DNA of 58,000 bases from Cryptomeria japonica (GCF_030272615.1 NC_081407.1:148865744-148923743); one strand, 5' to 3'. Shown: positions 10,381-21,602, numbered from the stretch's first letter. Notes: generated by a model from the sequence alone, not told the origin. A program made the numbers and translations.

Positions 10381-10858
10381 TGTTGGATTTTGCCAAGATC
10401 AAGAGCTCAATGAAATGTACAAAATAGAGACATAATATGGGACAAGAATAAACTGTATTCTCATCAATAGAAAATGATTCAATAGTTATATACAATGAAT
10501 AGAGGCTTGCTTATATAGGCAAGGCCATATGGATGTATGAGCACACAAACATGACATGTGGCTCAATAAGAAACAAGGGTAGGTAGGAAATAGGTGTGGG
10601 TAGGTAGGAGAAATAATATAATATTCCACATGAGGTGGATCACCCACCGAAGGTGGAATTATCACTCCACTATAAGTGGATATGATAGTGTAATAACAAG
10701 ATCAACACCATAAAACGTGGAATTTATCCTACACACACTATCCCAATGTGGCACAAACACCCAAGTGTCTCATATCCAAACTACTATGAAATGCATTATC
10801 CTAAGTAAACTTAAGTAAGTGTAATAATATCCAAGATGAATAATTATTTACACCAACA
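10381..10858 (-). repeat. 5' LTR of the gag-protease element
   Basis: Direct repeat of 5823-6300 with the same TGTTGG...CCAACA ends and the same length of 478 bp. As the upstream LTR on the minus strand it supplies the promoter for the gag-protease transcript. Confidence 0.95.
10510..10517 (-). promoter_or_regulatory. LTR TATA box
   Basis: TATATAAG on the minus strand, inside the 5' LTR about 130 bp before its end. The same box is at 5952-5959 in the other LTR. Transcription would start roughly 30 bp further on and run into the leader. Confidence 0.65.
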
Positions 10859-10863
10859 CTTTT

Positions 10864-11258
10864 AATGGAAAATTCTCTCATTCTCATTGTATTTGGCTAT
10901 TCCTTAGTTGGGGAAATTTGTGGGGGCTCTAGCTCTCAAGTTTCATTTCTTAGGAAAAACATTGCTTTAAATAAAATAATTGTAGGTATAATTATTCAGC
11001 AATGTCAAGATGTTGATATTTGTTTTTCCCTTTAGTTTTGAGATTGATTAGAATCAGAATGGAAAAAATTATAGCTGAAGAATTTTAGTGAAGCTCAACA
11101 AGCTAGTCATGTGACAATATATATCACAATTCTATTGATATTGATGACCATTGAGAAGAATAGTACAAGAGTGAAAGATACAAGATAAATTTTTATTTTG
11201 AAAAAAAAAATGATTTAATTAGGATCAAATTGAGAGATCGATACAAATATTAGATGGA
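10864..11258. other. AT-rich sequence without recognised genes
   Basis: Continuation of the sequence interrupted by the insertion at 5823-10858. No coding or structural feature is seen. Confidence 0.5.
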
Positions 11259-11316
<58 letters not shown>

Positions 11317-11526
11317 ATATATATGTGTGTGTATATATACATACACACATATATATATACATATATATACATATATATATATGTGTGTGTGTGTAAATAT
11401 ATATATATGTGTGTATATATATACATACACATATATATACATATATATATACATATGTATATATATACATGTATATATACATATGTATATATATATATAT
11501 ATGTATATATATGTGTATGTATATAT

Positions 11527-11569
<43 letters not shown>

Positions 11570-11751
11570 CATACACATTTATATATATATATATTTATAT
11601 ATATATATATATGTACATATATATATATATATATATTTATGTATATATATATATATATATACATGTACATGTATACATGTATATACATATATATATACAT
11701 ATATATGTATATATATATGTATATATGTATATATATATATATATGTATATA

Positions 11752-11814
<63 letters not shown>

Positions 11815-12040
11815 ATATATATATATATATATACATGTACATGTATACATGTATATACATATATATATACATATATATGTATATATATATGTATATATGT
11901 ATATATATATATATATGTATATATGTATATATATATACATATATATATATATGTATATATACATATATACATATATATATATATATTTATATATATGTAT
12001 ATATGTATATATAAATATATATATATATGTATATATATAC
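11259..12040. repeat. Long compound TA/TG microsatellite
   Basis: About 780 bp of TATATA interrupted by TG runs (11278-11313 and shorter) and by TACATGTA/TATGTATA variants. Long open frames on both strands are an artefact of dinucleotide repeats. A block starting ACATGTACATGTATACATG at 11661 recurs at 11833, so the array also has a 172-bp higher-order duplication. Confidence 0.95.
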
Positions 12041-12900
12041 CTTTGCAATGTTGTCATACAATTGAGCCTCAAGGGAATATATCTTGACCAACCCCTTAAT
12101 AATGAGAAAATTGCAAACACTACTCTTTACTCAGGCAAATGTCTCTAAAATGATTGTGTGATGCTATGTTCCTTTAGAACATCAATTGAATCAGTTAGAT
12201 GCAATTGGTTTCTTTTTTCTTTGATGATCTTTTAATTTTTCTAGATGATTAGAATGTAGAACTAAATGATTTTAAATAATAATACATAACAACATATTGC
12301 ACAAACTTGTGTTTAGTGAAAAATCTTGGACAAAGAAGGAGTTATTGTGAAATTAATCAAATTTGAATATTAAAACTTAAATTAAGTCAAAATGATTCTA
12401 CATAATCAAAGATAAACACCACAATCATAAACTAGTTCCAAGATTTCATTTTTTTTAAACGAACTATTCAATAGTAGAAAATGCATGCATAAAAATAAGT
12501 ATGAACATTAAATAAGTAGATAAAGTAGATATATAAAAATACGATAATATGAAAAAGAATATAAATTGTAATTACATGATAGATAGTATAAAACAAGAAA
12601 TCCAACTCTAAAAAATTACATTACCCATATGATTTTTAAAAATGACCTTATGCCCCTCTATTTTTATTTTTTTAAAATATATATACATCATTATAAACTA
12701 ATAAAAAATTATGCACTATTCTAATAAAAAACTATATCATTTGAAACACTCCTTAAATAATTAAAAAAAAAATAACAAGGTTTCCTCAAATTTACCTTTA
12801 TGCTCTTATAAAAGATACAGAGTATCTAAATGTGCATTGTACTAATTTAGCAGGGGAAAAACTAACTAGTTTTGATTGAATAAATAGTATATAAATTATC
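12041..12900. other. AT-rich sequence without recognised genes
   Basis: No protein motif, RNA gene or LTR end is recognised in this stretch. Confidence 0.5.
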
Positions 12901-13035
12901 AAAATGTTGGCTGTTCCTTTGTGGCCGACTGGTTAACCTTGAAGTTATTAGTCGCGATTGCACAGGTTCGAATCCGGCCGAGGGAAGAAGAAGAGAGAAG
13001 AAAATAGGCGGTACTCTCTAGTACCCCAACATTTT
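12901..13035 (+). repeat. tRNA-like relic inside a short inverted repeat (SINE head or tRNA pseudogene)
   Basis: At 12915-12985 the sequence looks like a tRNA. A box-A-like TGGCCGACTGG (12922-12932) and a box-B GGTTCGAATCC (12965-12975) match internal Pol III promoter consensus. TCCTTTG (12915-12921) can pair with CGAGGGA (12979-12985) over seven positions with two G-U pairs, and the length is 71 nt. The D and T stems are poorly paired and no clear anticodon arm forms, so it is not a working tRNA. AAAATGTTGG (12901-12910) and CCAACATTTT (13026-13035) form a perfect 10-bp inverted repeat around it. It could be a SINE 5' part or a small fold-back element. Confidence 0.45.
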
Positions 13036-13039
13036 TATT

Positions 13040-13231
13040 AGAGGATGATTTTTCACATTTGTATGACAGATCTGAGCTTATTTCCAAAAGTACGTATTCC
13101 GCCATTTCGACTGGTGGCTGCGCTTCTTCAATAAAAGAAAACTTCTGTGTAATGAAACCAGCCATGAATGTCATATAAAGACGTGGCAGATCAAAGCACA
13201 CATCCATCGTCCATTCTAATACCCAATTCAT
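13040..13231 (-). other. Short open frame of uncertain status
   Basis: Minus-strand frame beginning MNWVLEWTMDVCFDL at 13231. The first 60 or so residues have fairly even amino-acid composition (LYMTFMAGF, then QPPVEMAEYVLLE), unlike the low-complexity frames elsewhere. It then runs into the tRNA-like relic. I do not recognise the family. It may be a fragment of an exon or chance. Confidence 0.2.
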
Positions 13232-13300
13232 TATATCATTTTTGGTAGTATGAATGACTTTCTATCATTTTGGATGGGGTTTTGAGTATTTGGAACAACA

Positions 13301-13860
13301 TTCTTGCATTCAAATTCAGCCACTTTATCTCGAGTATTTGTAGCCAGGCTTCCCTTATGGGTAAATACTTGTTTATTTTGGAGTGTTGAGTCTCAAGGGT
13401 TAAGTGTTATGAGATAAATGAAGATCATACGGATCATTAGTCAGAAGAAGATCATAAGTGTCAAAGGTCATTCTTGCGTTCAAATTCACTGACTTTATTG
13501 AAGTATTTGTAGTAAGGCTTGTCTATGGGTAAACACTTGGTCCACTAGAAGTATTTGTAGTCAGGCTTACCCTATGGGTAGACACTTGGTCTATTGAAGA
13601 GTGTTGAGTCCCAAGGGTTAAGTGTTATGAGATAAATGAAGACCATAAGGGTCATTAGCCAGAAGAAGACCATAAGTGTCATTAGACATTTGAAGACCAT
13701 TCTTGCGTTCAAATTCACTGATTTTATTGAAGTCTTTGTAGTAAGGCTTGTCTATGGGTAAACACTTGGTCCACTAAGAAGTAATGAGCCCCAAGGGCCA
13801 AATGTTATTAGACAAATGGAGACCATAAGCATCATTAGACAGATGAAGGCCATTAAGTAT
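13301..13860. repeat. Degenerate tandem repeat, three units of about 160-230 bp
   Basis: Units start with TTCTTGCRTTCAAATTCA at 13301, 13471 and 13700. Each continues with GTATTTGTAG, AGGCTT, CTATGGGTA, CACTTGG and CATAAG phrases in the same order. The middle unit has an internal duplication of the GTATTTGTAG...CACTTGG part. No frame is conserved across units. Confidence 0.8.
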
Positions 13861-14503
13861 TTGTTATGTGTATTATAATCTCTCCTAATGTGGAGAAACC
13901 CATGGTATCCATTATTAGGTATTTCATCATGAAAAAATGTTATAAATAAAAATGAGAGTGCATTAGATGGCTCATCAATAAACCTAACAAACTTTCATAA
14001 GATTGTAATGATTGTCCAACATCTCTTTATTTGTTTCTTCATCTTATATAGTTTCCACTTCATAAATTGATCGTGTTGAGGAAGAGCATTGGTTTATATT
14101 TGAAAATTTTAGTTGGGATTTGAGGAAGAAATATGTTGCCTCTATTGTTTAATATTCCATATAAATTTAATTGCTATAAATCAAACTTTGAACCTTATAC
14201 TTTAAACCAAATACACATTTGTATAATATGACTATTAACTAAAGTATCCACACAGATATTGAGTAGAGCCCTTTAGGCACATAAGTAGTGTAGGAATATC
14301 TACTCCTTTTTGTAGCATAATATTGAGAGGGTCATTAAGACTTGTGAATCTCCTTTGTGTTTTTTGTTTTATAGTGATCATGTTTGAAGTAACTTAAATC
14401 TATTACATTAACATGATTTATGTTCGACTTAGATTCTTGCTTCTAGAGGGAACCATTACTACCTTTTTTTAAATTATTTTTCATCTGAAATTTGGAGAAA
14501 TAG
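13861..14503. other. AT-rich sequence without recognised genes
   Basis: No protein motif or repeat boundary is seen. Confidence 0.45.
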
Positions 14504-14925
14504 GATGAAGAAGATGAAATAGCACTAGATAAACAATAACTTAGTAGATTAGCACAAAATTGGGTTAATAATTTATAATTATTGCATAATATAGGAAGGT
14601 AGCATATTCATTGAATATGACCTTCTATTTGATAACTAGAAGCAAACCATTGATGAATTATCCTTGCAATTTATCATTTGGTGGTTGATTAGTCTCTTCG
14701 AGAAATATTTGAGATTATAAGATAATCATTAATTATTTCATGTGGTCCTTGATTTCATTTTACTAATTTGGTAGATGTGACTCTTAGATTGAGATTCACT
14801 TGAAAATGTCTATAAGAAATTTTCCTAACTGGTTATATGAGAAAATAGATATGTGCAATGATGAGAATAAATAATCAAGAGAATATTCCTTTAGTGAATG
14901 AAAAAAGAGTTTTTCAATTGTCCAA
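14504..14925. repeat. Left copy of a diverged direct duplication
   Basis: Shares ordered phrases with 15634-16065: GAAGAAGATGAAAT at the start, TTTGGTGGTYGATYA, ATGTGACTCTTAGA, GAAAATGTCTA, ATATGAGAAAATAGAT and ATTCCTTTAGT near the end. Many substitutions and small indels separate the copies. Noncoding. Confidence 0.75.
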
Positions 14926-15104
14926 TAAATGGGCATTTTTATGTGAGTCATTGGGTCACTTTTACTAGCATTAAATCAAATTGAGATGCCATAAAGTCTA
15001 ATAGAAAATACATCCTAAGATATTGTAAGAAAAGGTATAATGAATTAATCAAATCCTTCAAATTAGTATAAGAGAGGCAAGCAAATATTTTTTGGGATTT
15101 GACT

Positions 15105-15250
15105 ATGTAGAGTTTTTATTACCAACATTTCAAATCAAACAAAATGATCCATCATCGAGATAAGAAAGTGATTCTATGTTCTCTTGCTTTCCTACCTTGA
15201 TGATGCATCATGGTGTTTGATCTGAAATGTTGGTAATAAAAACTCTACAT
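15105..15250. repeat. Long imperfect inverted repeat (fold-back, 64-bp arms)
   Basis: The left arm at 15105-15168 pairs with the right arm at 15187-15250 around an 18-bp loop. The outer 27 bases (ATGTAGAGTTTTTATTACC and on through CAACATTT) pair without mismatch, and about seven mismatches lie in the inner part. No target duplication is apparent. It could be a fold-back or MITE-type element, or an inverted duplication able to make a hairpin RNA. Confidence 0.9.
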
Positions 15251-15633
15251 GATGAAACCTAAAAAATATTTTTTAAATATCAATATGGACTATGGAAATT
15301 TCATGATTTTAATAAGAAAGGTTGTTAACCTAAGTACTAATTCCACTAAACTCTTTCATGATAATTTGAATAAAAGGTTAGGCAATGATGAAAGAATGAG
15401 TAGGAATGTGTGGTGATAGGTTTGGATGGAATAATAGAGGAAGGCATAATAGAAGGTGGTTGGGAAATAGGTTGTGAAGGTATGATAGAATTAGATGTTG
15501 CATGGTGGCATGGTAAGTAGGAGTAAGAAGAAAGGTCAAGAACAAGATAGGAGTGAGGAAAATAAGGTTGTTGGATAGTTTAAAAAAAAAAATCTAAATG
15601 AAGGAGGAACATAATATAGTATTAAAGCAATAA

Positions 15634-16065
15634 TGAAGAAGATGAAATATTATGAGATGAACCATAGATTATAAGATTATAATCCAATAATTTGCACTAA
15701 TAGTATCTAAAGCTTGCACACGAATCTAGAATGGTGGCATATTTGTTGATTATTACCTTAATTCTCATTGGCATAATCAATATATTGATGGATAATCTTT
15801 ATAATTCATAATTTGGTGGTCGATCATTTGTTTCATGAAAGGTTTAGAATCTTAAGATGTGATTATTATTTATTTTAGCTAGCCCTTGGTAAAAATATAC
15901 AAATTTTACAAATGTGACTCTTAGACCAAGATTCAATTGAAAATGTCTACAAAATAATTTCCTAACTTAGCATATGAGAAAATAGATGTGTGCAACAATG
16001 AGGAGAAATATTCAAGATAGTATTCCTTTAGTATATGAACAAAGAGTTTTCCCATTAACCAACTT
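15634..16065. repeat. Right copy of a diverged direct duplication
   Basis: Counterpart of 14504-14925, offset by about 1.13 kb, with the fold-back at 15105-15250 between the copies. The short open frame at 15986-16336 overlaps its end and has no recognisable protein content. Confidence 0.75.
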
Positions 16066-16451
16066 TTTGAATCTTCTTATGTGTAGCAATTTTTTTAGTG
16101 GCAAACAATTTGGGTATGGCAAATTGATTTTGGCAAATTTAGTGAAATCGCTGAGGGCCCAAATCACAAGGAATTTATTATTTATCAATCCAATGCATTT
16201 TTTATCACTACAAAAATTATTTATAAAACATATATATTGTAAAAAAAATCCATGCTATTTATCAATCAAATTCCACATGAATGAGGACCAATTTCACCAA
16301 TACCATTATAGTGCCATGAGACAATTGGGGCCATAATCTCTTTGAAATCACCACATAAGTTTTAGATCATGGTACTAATCACCCAACATTTACATTAATA
16401 GTTTCATGACCATGTAGGATTCACCACTATTTTACTTTGTGATTTATATTT
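16066..16451. other. AT-rich sequence without recognised genes
   Basis: Nothing identifiable on either strand. Confidence 0.4.
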
Positions 16452-16853
16452 TGTTAGGTTTTTCCAAATTTAAATTCACATAATTACAATTAAAACTCCA
16501 AATTATTCATTTACACATTTTGTGTTAATTGAAAAATAGATATTACCTACCTACTTTACATTTACCTAATAGACCTATTCACACTAGCAAAACCTCACCT
16601 AGAGCTTTTGTTGTCTCACCTCACAGGCACACTGCATATTTCTTCACACTTGTCCCCAATGTTTTAAACGTGTCATTCTCGGTGAGTTAGTAAATGGTTC
16701 ACTCTTATCTTCCTTCTTCCTCCTTTTCCTACATATATAAGGAGTTCATTGTTTATTTTTTTATTACATTTATGATAGGTTTTGGTATATTGTGTGCTTA
16801 TTCATGTGTGGAAGCATTTTGGATATTGTGTCTATTTTATTGCTACTTCAACA
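16452..16853 (+). repeat. Candidate orphan 5' LTR of a copia-like element
   Basis: It starts TGTTAGG and ends TTCAACA, giving 402 bp with TG...CA ends. A TATATAAG box lies at 16734-16741. Immediately after it, TGGTATCAAAGTC resembles the Met-tRNA primer site. No matching 3' LTR is found before element A begins at 17929 or in the first 2 kb after A, so it is a relic. The boundaries are inferred from the ends and the primer site. Confidence 0.5.
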
Positions 16854-16866
16854 TGGTATCAAAGTC
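16854..16866 (+). other. Candidate primer binding site of the orphan LTR
   Basis: TGGTATCAAAGTC matches TGGTATCAGAGC-type sites at most positions and is flush with the LTR end. Confidence 0.5.
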
Positions 16867-17923
16867 ATGAATTGCAAATCTCTTCCCCATTTTTTGTGTA
16901 ATCTCACACTAAGTCTTATCGTAGTTGTGTCATAGAGCCAAAAAAACACCATCGTTGAGTTTGGAAGGCCCAAATTAGCTAGGAATCATGGAGGCTTGTA
17001 CCTACAATTGTTAAAAAAAGGGTTGCACCTACAATCATACAAAATTTGTAAGGCCATATGAAATTTTTACCTATATAAATAGCTTTTTTTTTTGTAAAAT
17101 TTACATTTTGTGATCACAAATCAATCTTCTTGAGTAGCTTTTTTGTACGAATTTTTTTTCTTGGGCAACATTTTTTTGTAGAATCGAGGGTGTTGAGTGT
17201 TATTGAATAACATTATGACAAAATCACAATAGTTTTTAATTTATAGCTTTGTTTTGTCATTGTACCACCTTTAAAAATACCTAAAAACTTCCATCGCCAT
17301 AGGATCTAATGCCACCAACATTATGTTTATCTTTTTCTACTCCTAATGAAAGAAAGGGTTTAGTTTAGAAATTACGCACTACCATGTGGCTACCATACCA
17401 CTCTCAGAAATGTCAACACCACAACATAATCACTAGTTGTGCATCTTTTTGGAAGGATATAGAGTGTTGTATAGTTGTATTTGGGTCATTTCTAAATCTA
17501 TATATCCATTATATATCATTTCAATAACCTTAAAACACCTCTTATATGTCTAAATAAGAGCATAAAAATGTAAAATATCATAGGAAAAAAAGGTAAATTT
17601 GTCAGAATAAGATAACTAAGTGTTATTATGAAAGGATATGATGACAAGGCATTATGAAAGGCATTAAGAGGCTATATAATGAAGGGAAAGAGGGAGATAA
17701 GAGTATGAAATAAAGTGAAATCATATGAACATATGTGAGAATAAGGAAGAGTATAAGTGAGAGAAAAGCATGATGAATTAATTATAAGACATGTATAATT
17801 TATGAGTGTATTAACGTGTGATTTTATGTGTATAGATGGTGAAAATATGAGTTTTTATAATTTATTAAAATTTAGTTTATGCTTATTGCATATCTAAGTT
17901 ATCCCTTATTATTGCATCACATT
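16867..17923. other. Sequence after the orphan LTR; no coding relic recognised
   Basis: If the LTR at 16452 is real, this would be its internal region. No Gag, protease or pol motif can be read on either strand. Confidence 0.4.
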
Positions 17924-17928
17924 AAGGT

Positions 17929-19191
17929 TGTTGGCAACAACAATGGAGAAAGACTGAGAGGGGGGCTAGTGAATCAGTCTTCACCGGATCTCTAACTTAA
18001 TCACAAATACAAATGTGATAAACTACAACAATAACAAAGATAAGCAAGTTGAAAGCACAACACACAACACCAAGATTTTTGAAGTGGAAAACCCGGTTAA
18101 GGGAAAAACCATGGTGGGAACCTACCCACAGTAAGACGATGCTCTGCAGTAGTATGTGAAAATATTACAATGGGGAATGCACATGCATTTAGGTACATTG
18201 CCTAGAGCTCACTACTTCAATACAATGACCCAGAAGATTGTGACCCTTAGAGAAGTCTCACTGACTTACAACAAGATTCAAACTACAATCTGGAAGGAAT
18301 GAATTGAAAGAATAGCATCTCCAAATGCCTGATTATAGTTTCAATTAAGCCTAAATGTCTGCCCTGCAACACCAATCTCTTCTCGATCACTATACCGAAG
18401 GATGAATCCTTATTCACACATAAACCTCTCTCTGATAATGCAGACACAACCTCTATTTCCAAAATACATGACAATGTCACATATATATACAATTCATCAA
18501 CCTTGACAATAAGGTTGGCTAAATCCTCAACTCACAATTACAAAATTACATCATATGATACAAAGTTCGACCACTGGACCAATATAATGATTTACATGAA
18601 ATAACATGGACCTAATTCAAATACCCAAACACTCAACCCCACCGAAAATCATGCCAAGATCAACCACAACACGCTACACCACCAGAAATACTGCATAACA
18701 GAAAAATCATCACCAGATCATGAAAACCATCAATAGCTTGAACAACGATTAATCTAGATCATCAAAAAAAAATGAAACTATTAGGAAAAACCAACAAGCA
18801 TGTTAGAATCATCAGGAACAGTTGCACCAACATCACTTATCAAATCTTCATTGATCAACATCTGAAAACTCAAGAACACAACCAATCAGCAAATGTCATG
18901 AAGAAAGATAACTTGCGGAGCACCAAACCATGATCCATTTGAAATGAAGATACACAAGACCATCCCAAACAATATCCCAAAGTCTCAGCTCAATATCTGA
19001 TCAAACTAGAATATACCAGAGGAAACATTGAACTCTACAAAGCACCGATCAACATTACAAAACTACAAACCCAATCACAAGATCTTCTCAATCTGCAAAC
19101 ACCAGACCAAATCATAGGAATATGTTTACATCAATGACAACAACATATCCTAGCAGTAGCAATGCCCAAGAAACAACAACAATATCCAACA
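17929..19191 (-). repeat. 3' LTR of copia element A
   Basis: 1,263 bp with TGTTGG...CCAACA ends on the + strand. It matches 45511-46771 along its length. A TATATATA box on the minus strand is near 18481-18488. A GAGAGGGGGG...GTGAATCAG block near the start is shared with the element B LTRs. Confidence 0.9.
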
Positions 19192-19508
19192 ATCTCCCCC
19201 TTTGGCATTGATGTCAACATATGAATGTGAAAAATAATCAATGCAAAGAAATAAGATATCTCCAACAAACTCCCCCTAAGATCAAGACATATAAAGAAGT
19301 TTTTCACATGATCTCTCTCCCCCTTTGACAAAAATGCCAAAGATCCCAAAATAGAAAACTAAATTCTCTCTCCCAAAATAGGAACATGAATCTTAGGAAT
19401 CTCTCCCCCGAAGCACAAACTACTCCACCAAAGGAGCAACACCAACTCACCAATCTGGATAGAGAGATAAGGCTCTGAAGTCCACCATATTGATGCAACA
19501 CAATGCAT
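19192..19508 (-). other. Multiple polypurine tracts between RNase H and 3' LTR of A
   Basis: The tract flush with the LTR reads CAAAGGGGGAGAT on the minus strand (19192-19204). Further copies of the GGGGGAG core lie near 19270, 19315 and 19403. Repeated polypurine tracts in this region are, as I recall, characteristic of Sirevirus copia elements; that lineage link needs a phylogeny. Confidence 0.7.
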
Positions 19509-20321
19509 CTAGTTCTCATTAGGAGGGGTAGATGCCCCTAACTTGTCTCTCAAATAGACAAATGTCTCTGCAGGTAAAGGCTTAGTAAAAATATCAGCAC
19601 TTTGTTCCTTTGTAGATACATACTCCAGCTTCACTTTCTCTTCACTAACTTGTTCTCTCATGTAATGATATTTGATTGACACATGTTTAGTTTTTGAATG
19701 TTGCACCAGATTCTTTGACATGTTAATAGCACTTGAATTATCACAATATATAATAGTAGGCTCATCATAGATAACTCTGATATCATTCAACATTTGCTTC
19801 ATCCAATCTACCTGAGTGCAATTACTAGCAGCAACAATGTACTCAGCTTCAACAATAGATAAAGATATTGAATCTTGTTTCTTCCTAGCCCATGAAACCA
19901 GTTTCTTACCCAAAAAGAATGCTCCATCGGTAGTGCTCTTTCAGTCATCAACATCACCATCAATGTAAGTACATACCATGAAATCATCATTCCTCGGATA
20001 ACACAAACCATAGTCCACCGTTCCCTTCAAGTATCTGAATATTGTCTTAACAACAGTGACATGGCTCTCTTTTGGATCAACTTGATATCTAGCAGCCATA
20101 CACACAACATGCATAATGTGTGGCCTAGTCTAAGTAAGATATAACAATCCACCAACCATAGATCTGTACAAACTCTGATTAGCTTTTAAAGATTCATCAT
20201 TCTTAGACAATTTACAATCAGTCACCATAAGAGTTCCAACTGGTTTGGAATCATCCAATCCAAACATCTTTAGCAATTCCTTCACATATTTAGTTTGAGA
20301 TATAAATATACCTTTTCCAGT
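19509..20321 (-). pseudogene. pol: Element A RNase H and RT-RNase H connection, broken
   Basis: From 19913 to 19509 the frame is open and shows the copia RNase H blocks AEYIVAASNC, IIYCDNSSAINMSKN, HSKTKHVSIKYHY and ADIFTKPLP, ending GASTPPNEN at a natural terminus. Upstream (20321-19914) the RT-RNase H connection has stops. The TAG in YLT-stop-TRP and the TGA in DVDD-stop-KST match positions where element B has Gln. The domain would remove RNA during cDNA synthesis. Confidence 0.9.
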
Positions 20322-21503
20322 CTATGAAATATGAAAACCTAAGAAAAAATCCATCTCTCCAATCATAGACATCTCAAAATATTTATGCATATCATCGACA
20401 AACTTCATGCTCAAGTTATCATCTCCTCCAAAGATAATATCATCAACAAAGACTTCAACAATCAAGATGTTATCATTCTCAATCCTAAAGTACATATTAC
20501 TATCAACAACACCTTTATTAAATCCCAATTTCAACAAATATTTATCTAATCTAGCATACTAGGCTCTAGGGGCTTGCTTCAATCCATAAAGAACTTTCTT
20601 CAGTTTACATGACATGTCTCCATCATCTGATAATGAAAATCCATCAGGTTGCTCAATGTAGACTTCTTCCTCAAGATCACAATTCAAAAAGGCATATTTG
20701 ACATCCATCTGGTATATCTTGAAATCTTTATAAGCAACATATGCAAGCAACAGTCTAACAACTTCAAGTCTGGTCACCGAAGCAAAAGTCTCCTCATAGT
20801 CAATTCCTTTTTTCTGTGAATACCCTTTGCAAACGAATCTAGCTTTATTTCTAACAACTTTACTGGCCTCATTCAATTTATTCCTGAATACCCATTTAGT
20901 ACCAATAACATTCTTATCTTTAGGTCTAGGCACAAGCTCCCATGTGTTGTTCTTTTCAATTTGATCTAATTCTTCTTCCATAGCTCTGATCCAATTTTCA
21001 TCTTTGCAAGCTCCAACAACATCCTTAGGTTCAACTTTAGAAATCAAACATACTTCTTCAACAACTAACCTTCTTCTAGTCATCACACCTTTATTCTTAT
21101 CACCAATAATTTGATTTTCTGAATGATTCAATCTTACATACCTCAGGGTCTTCTGATTGTTCTGATTCTTAGGTTCCTGCACATCTTCACCAACAACAAC
21201 AACATCTGAGTTAACTGTCTCTACTGGATCATTCTGCTTCGGTTCTTTAGTCTGAATAGGGTTTAGAACAATATGCTGACCATCATCATATCCGCATGCT
21301 CTGATCTCTTTCACTAGGTTCTCATCCACTTTCACATTTGCACTTTCCACTATCTTTTTCAGTCTTTTATTGTAGCACCGGTAGGCTTTGCTCTTTGTAG
21401 AATATCCCAAGAAAATTCCTTCATCACTTCTAGCATCAAACTTTCCTATATCCTCATCTCTCTTGATATAACATCTACTACCAAATACTCTGAAACATCT
21501 CAT
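20322..21503 (-). pseudogene. pol: Element A reverse transcriptase with one internal stop
   Basis: Two frames split by TAG at 20559-20561. The first carries a [13 protein letters not shown] segment linking integrase and RT, the RT entry NTWELVPRP and [14 protein letters not shown], the [10 protein letters not shown] block and YGLKQAP. The second has the catalytic box VFVDDIIFG. Element B keeps Trp where A has the stop (APKAWYARL against APRA-stop-YARL), so the stop is a TGG to TAG change. RT copies the element RNA into cDNA in the cytoplasmic particle. Confidence 0.92.
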
Positions 21504-21602
21504 AGTAGGAACATGACCAAACCATAACTCATAAGGGGTCTTACCAGTACCTTTAATATGAACTCTATTGAATGTGTAAACAACAGTGCTAATATCTTCT
21601 CT

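Larger units (their letters stand above)
5823..10858 (-). mobile_element. Complete young non-autonomous Ty1/copia element (gag-protease only)
   Basis: The 5,036-bp element is bounded by two 478-bp direct LTRs that differ at only two positions by my reading. A perfect 5-bp target duplication, CTTTT, lies at 5818-5822 and 10859-10863. Read on the minus strand, the order is 5' LTR, primer site, GC-rich leader, one long gag-protease frame, polypurine tract, 3' LTR. Integrase, reverse transcriptase and RNase H are absent, so movement must depend on enzymes from a related element. Near-identical LTRs indicate a recent insertion. Confidence 0.95.

Noticed and set aside
11215-12148. Long open frames on both strands (up to about 300 codons)
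   Set aside because: They consist of Tyr/Ile/His/Met repeats from TA/TG dinucleotides and are open in several frames at once.
12915-12985. Functional tRNA gene
   Set aside because: D and T stems are not maintained and no standard anticodon arm can be drawn, so I report it only as a tRNA-like relic.
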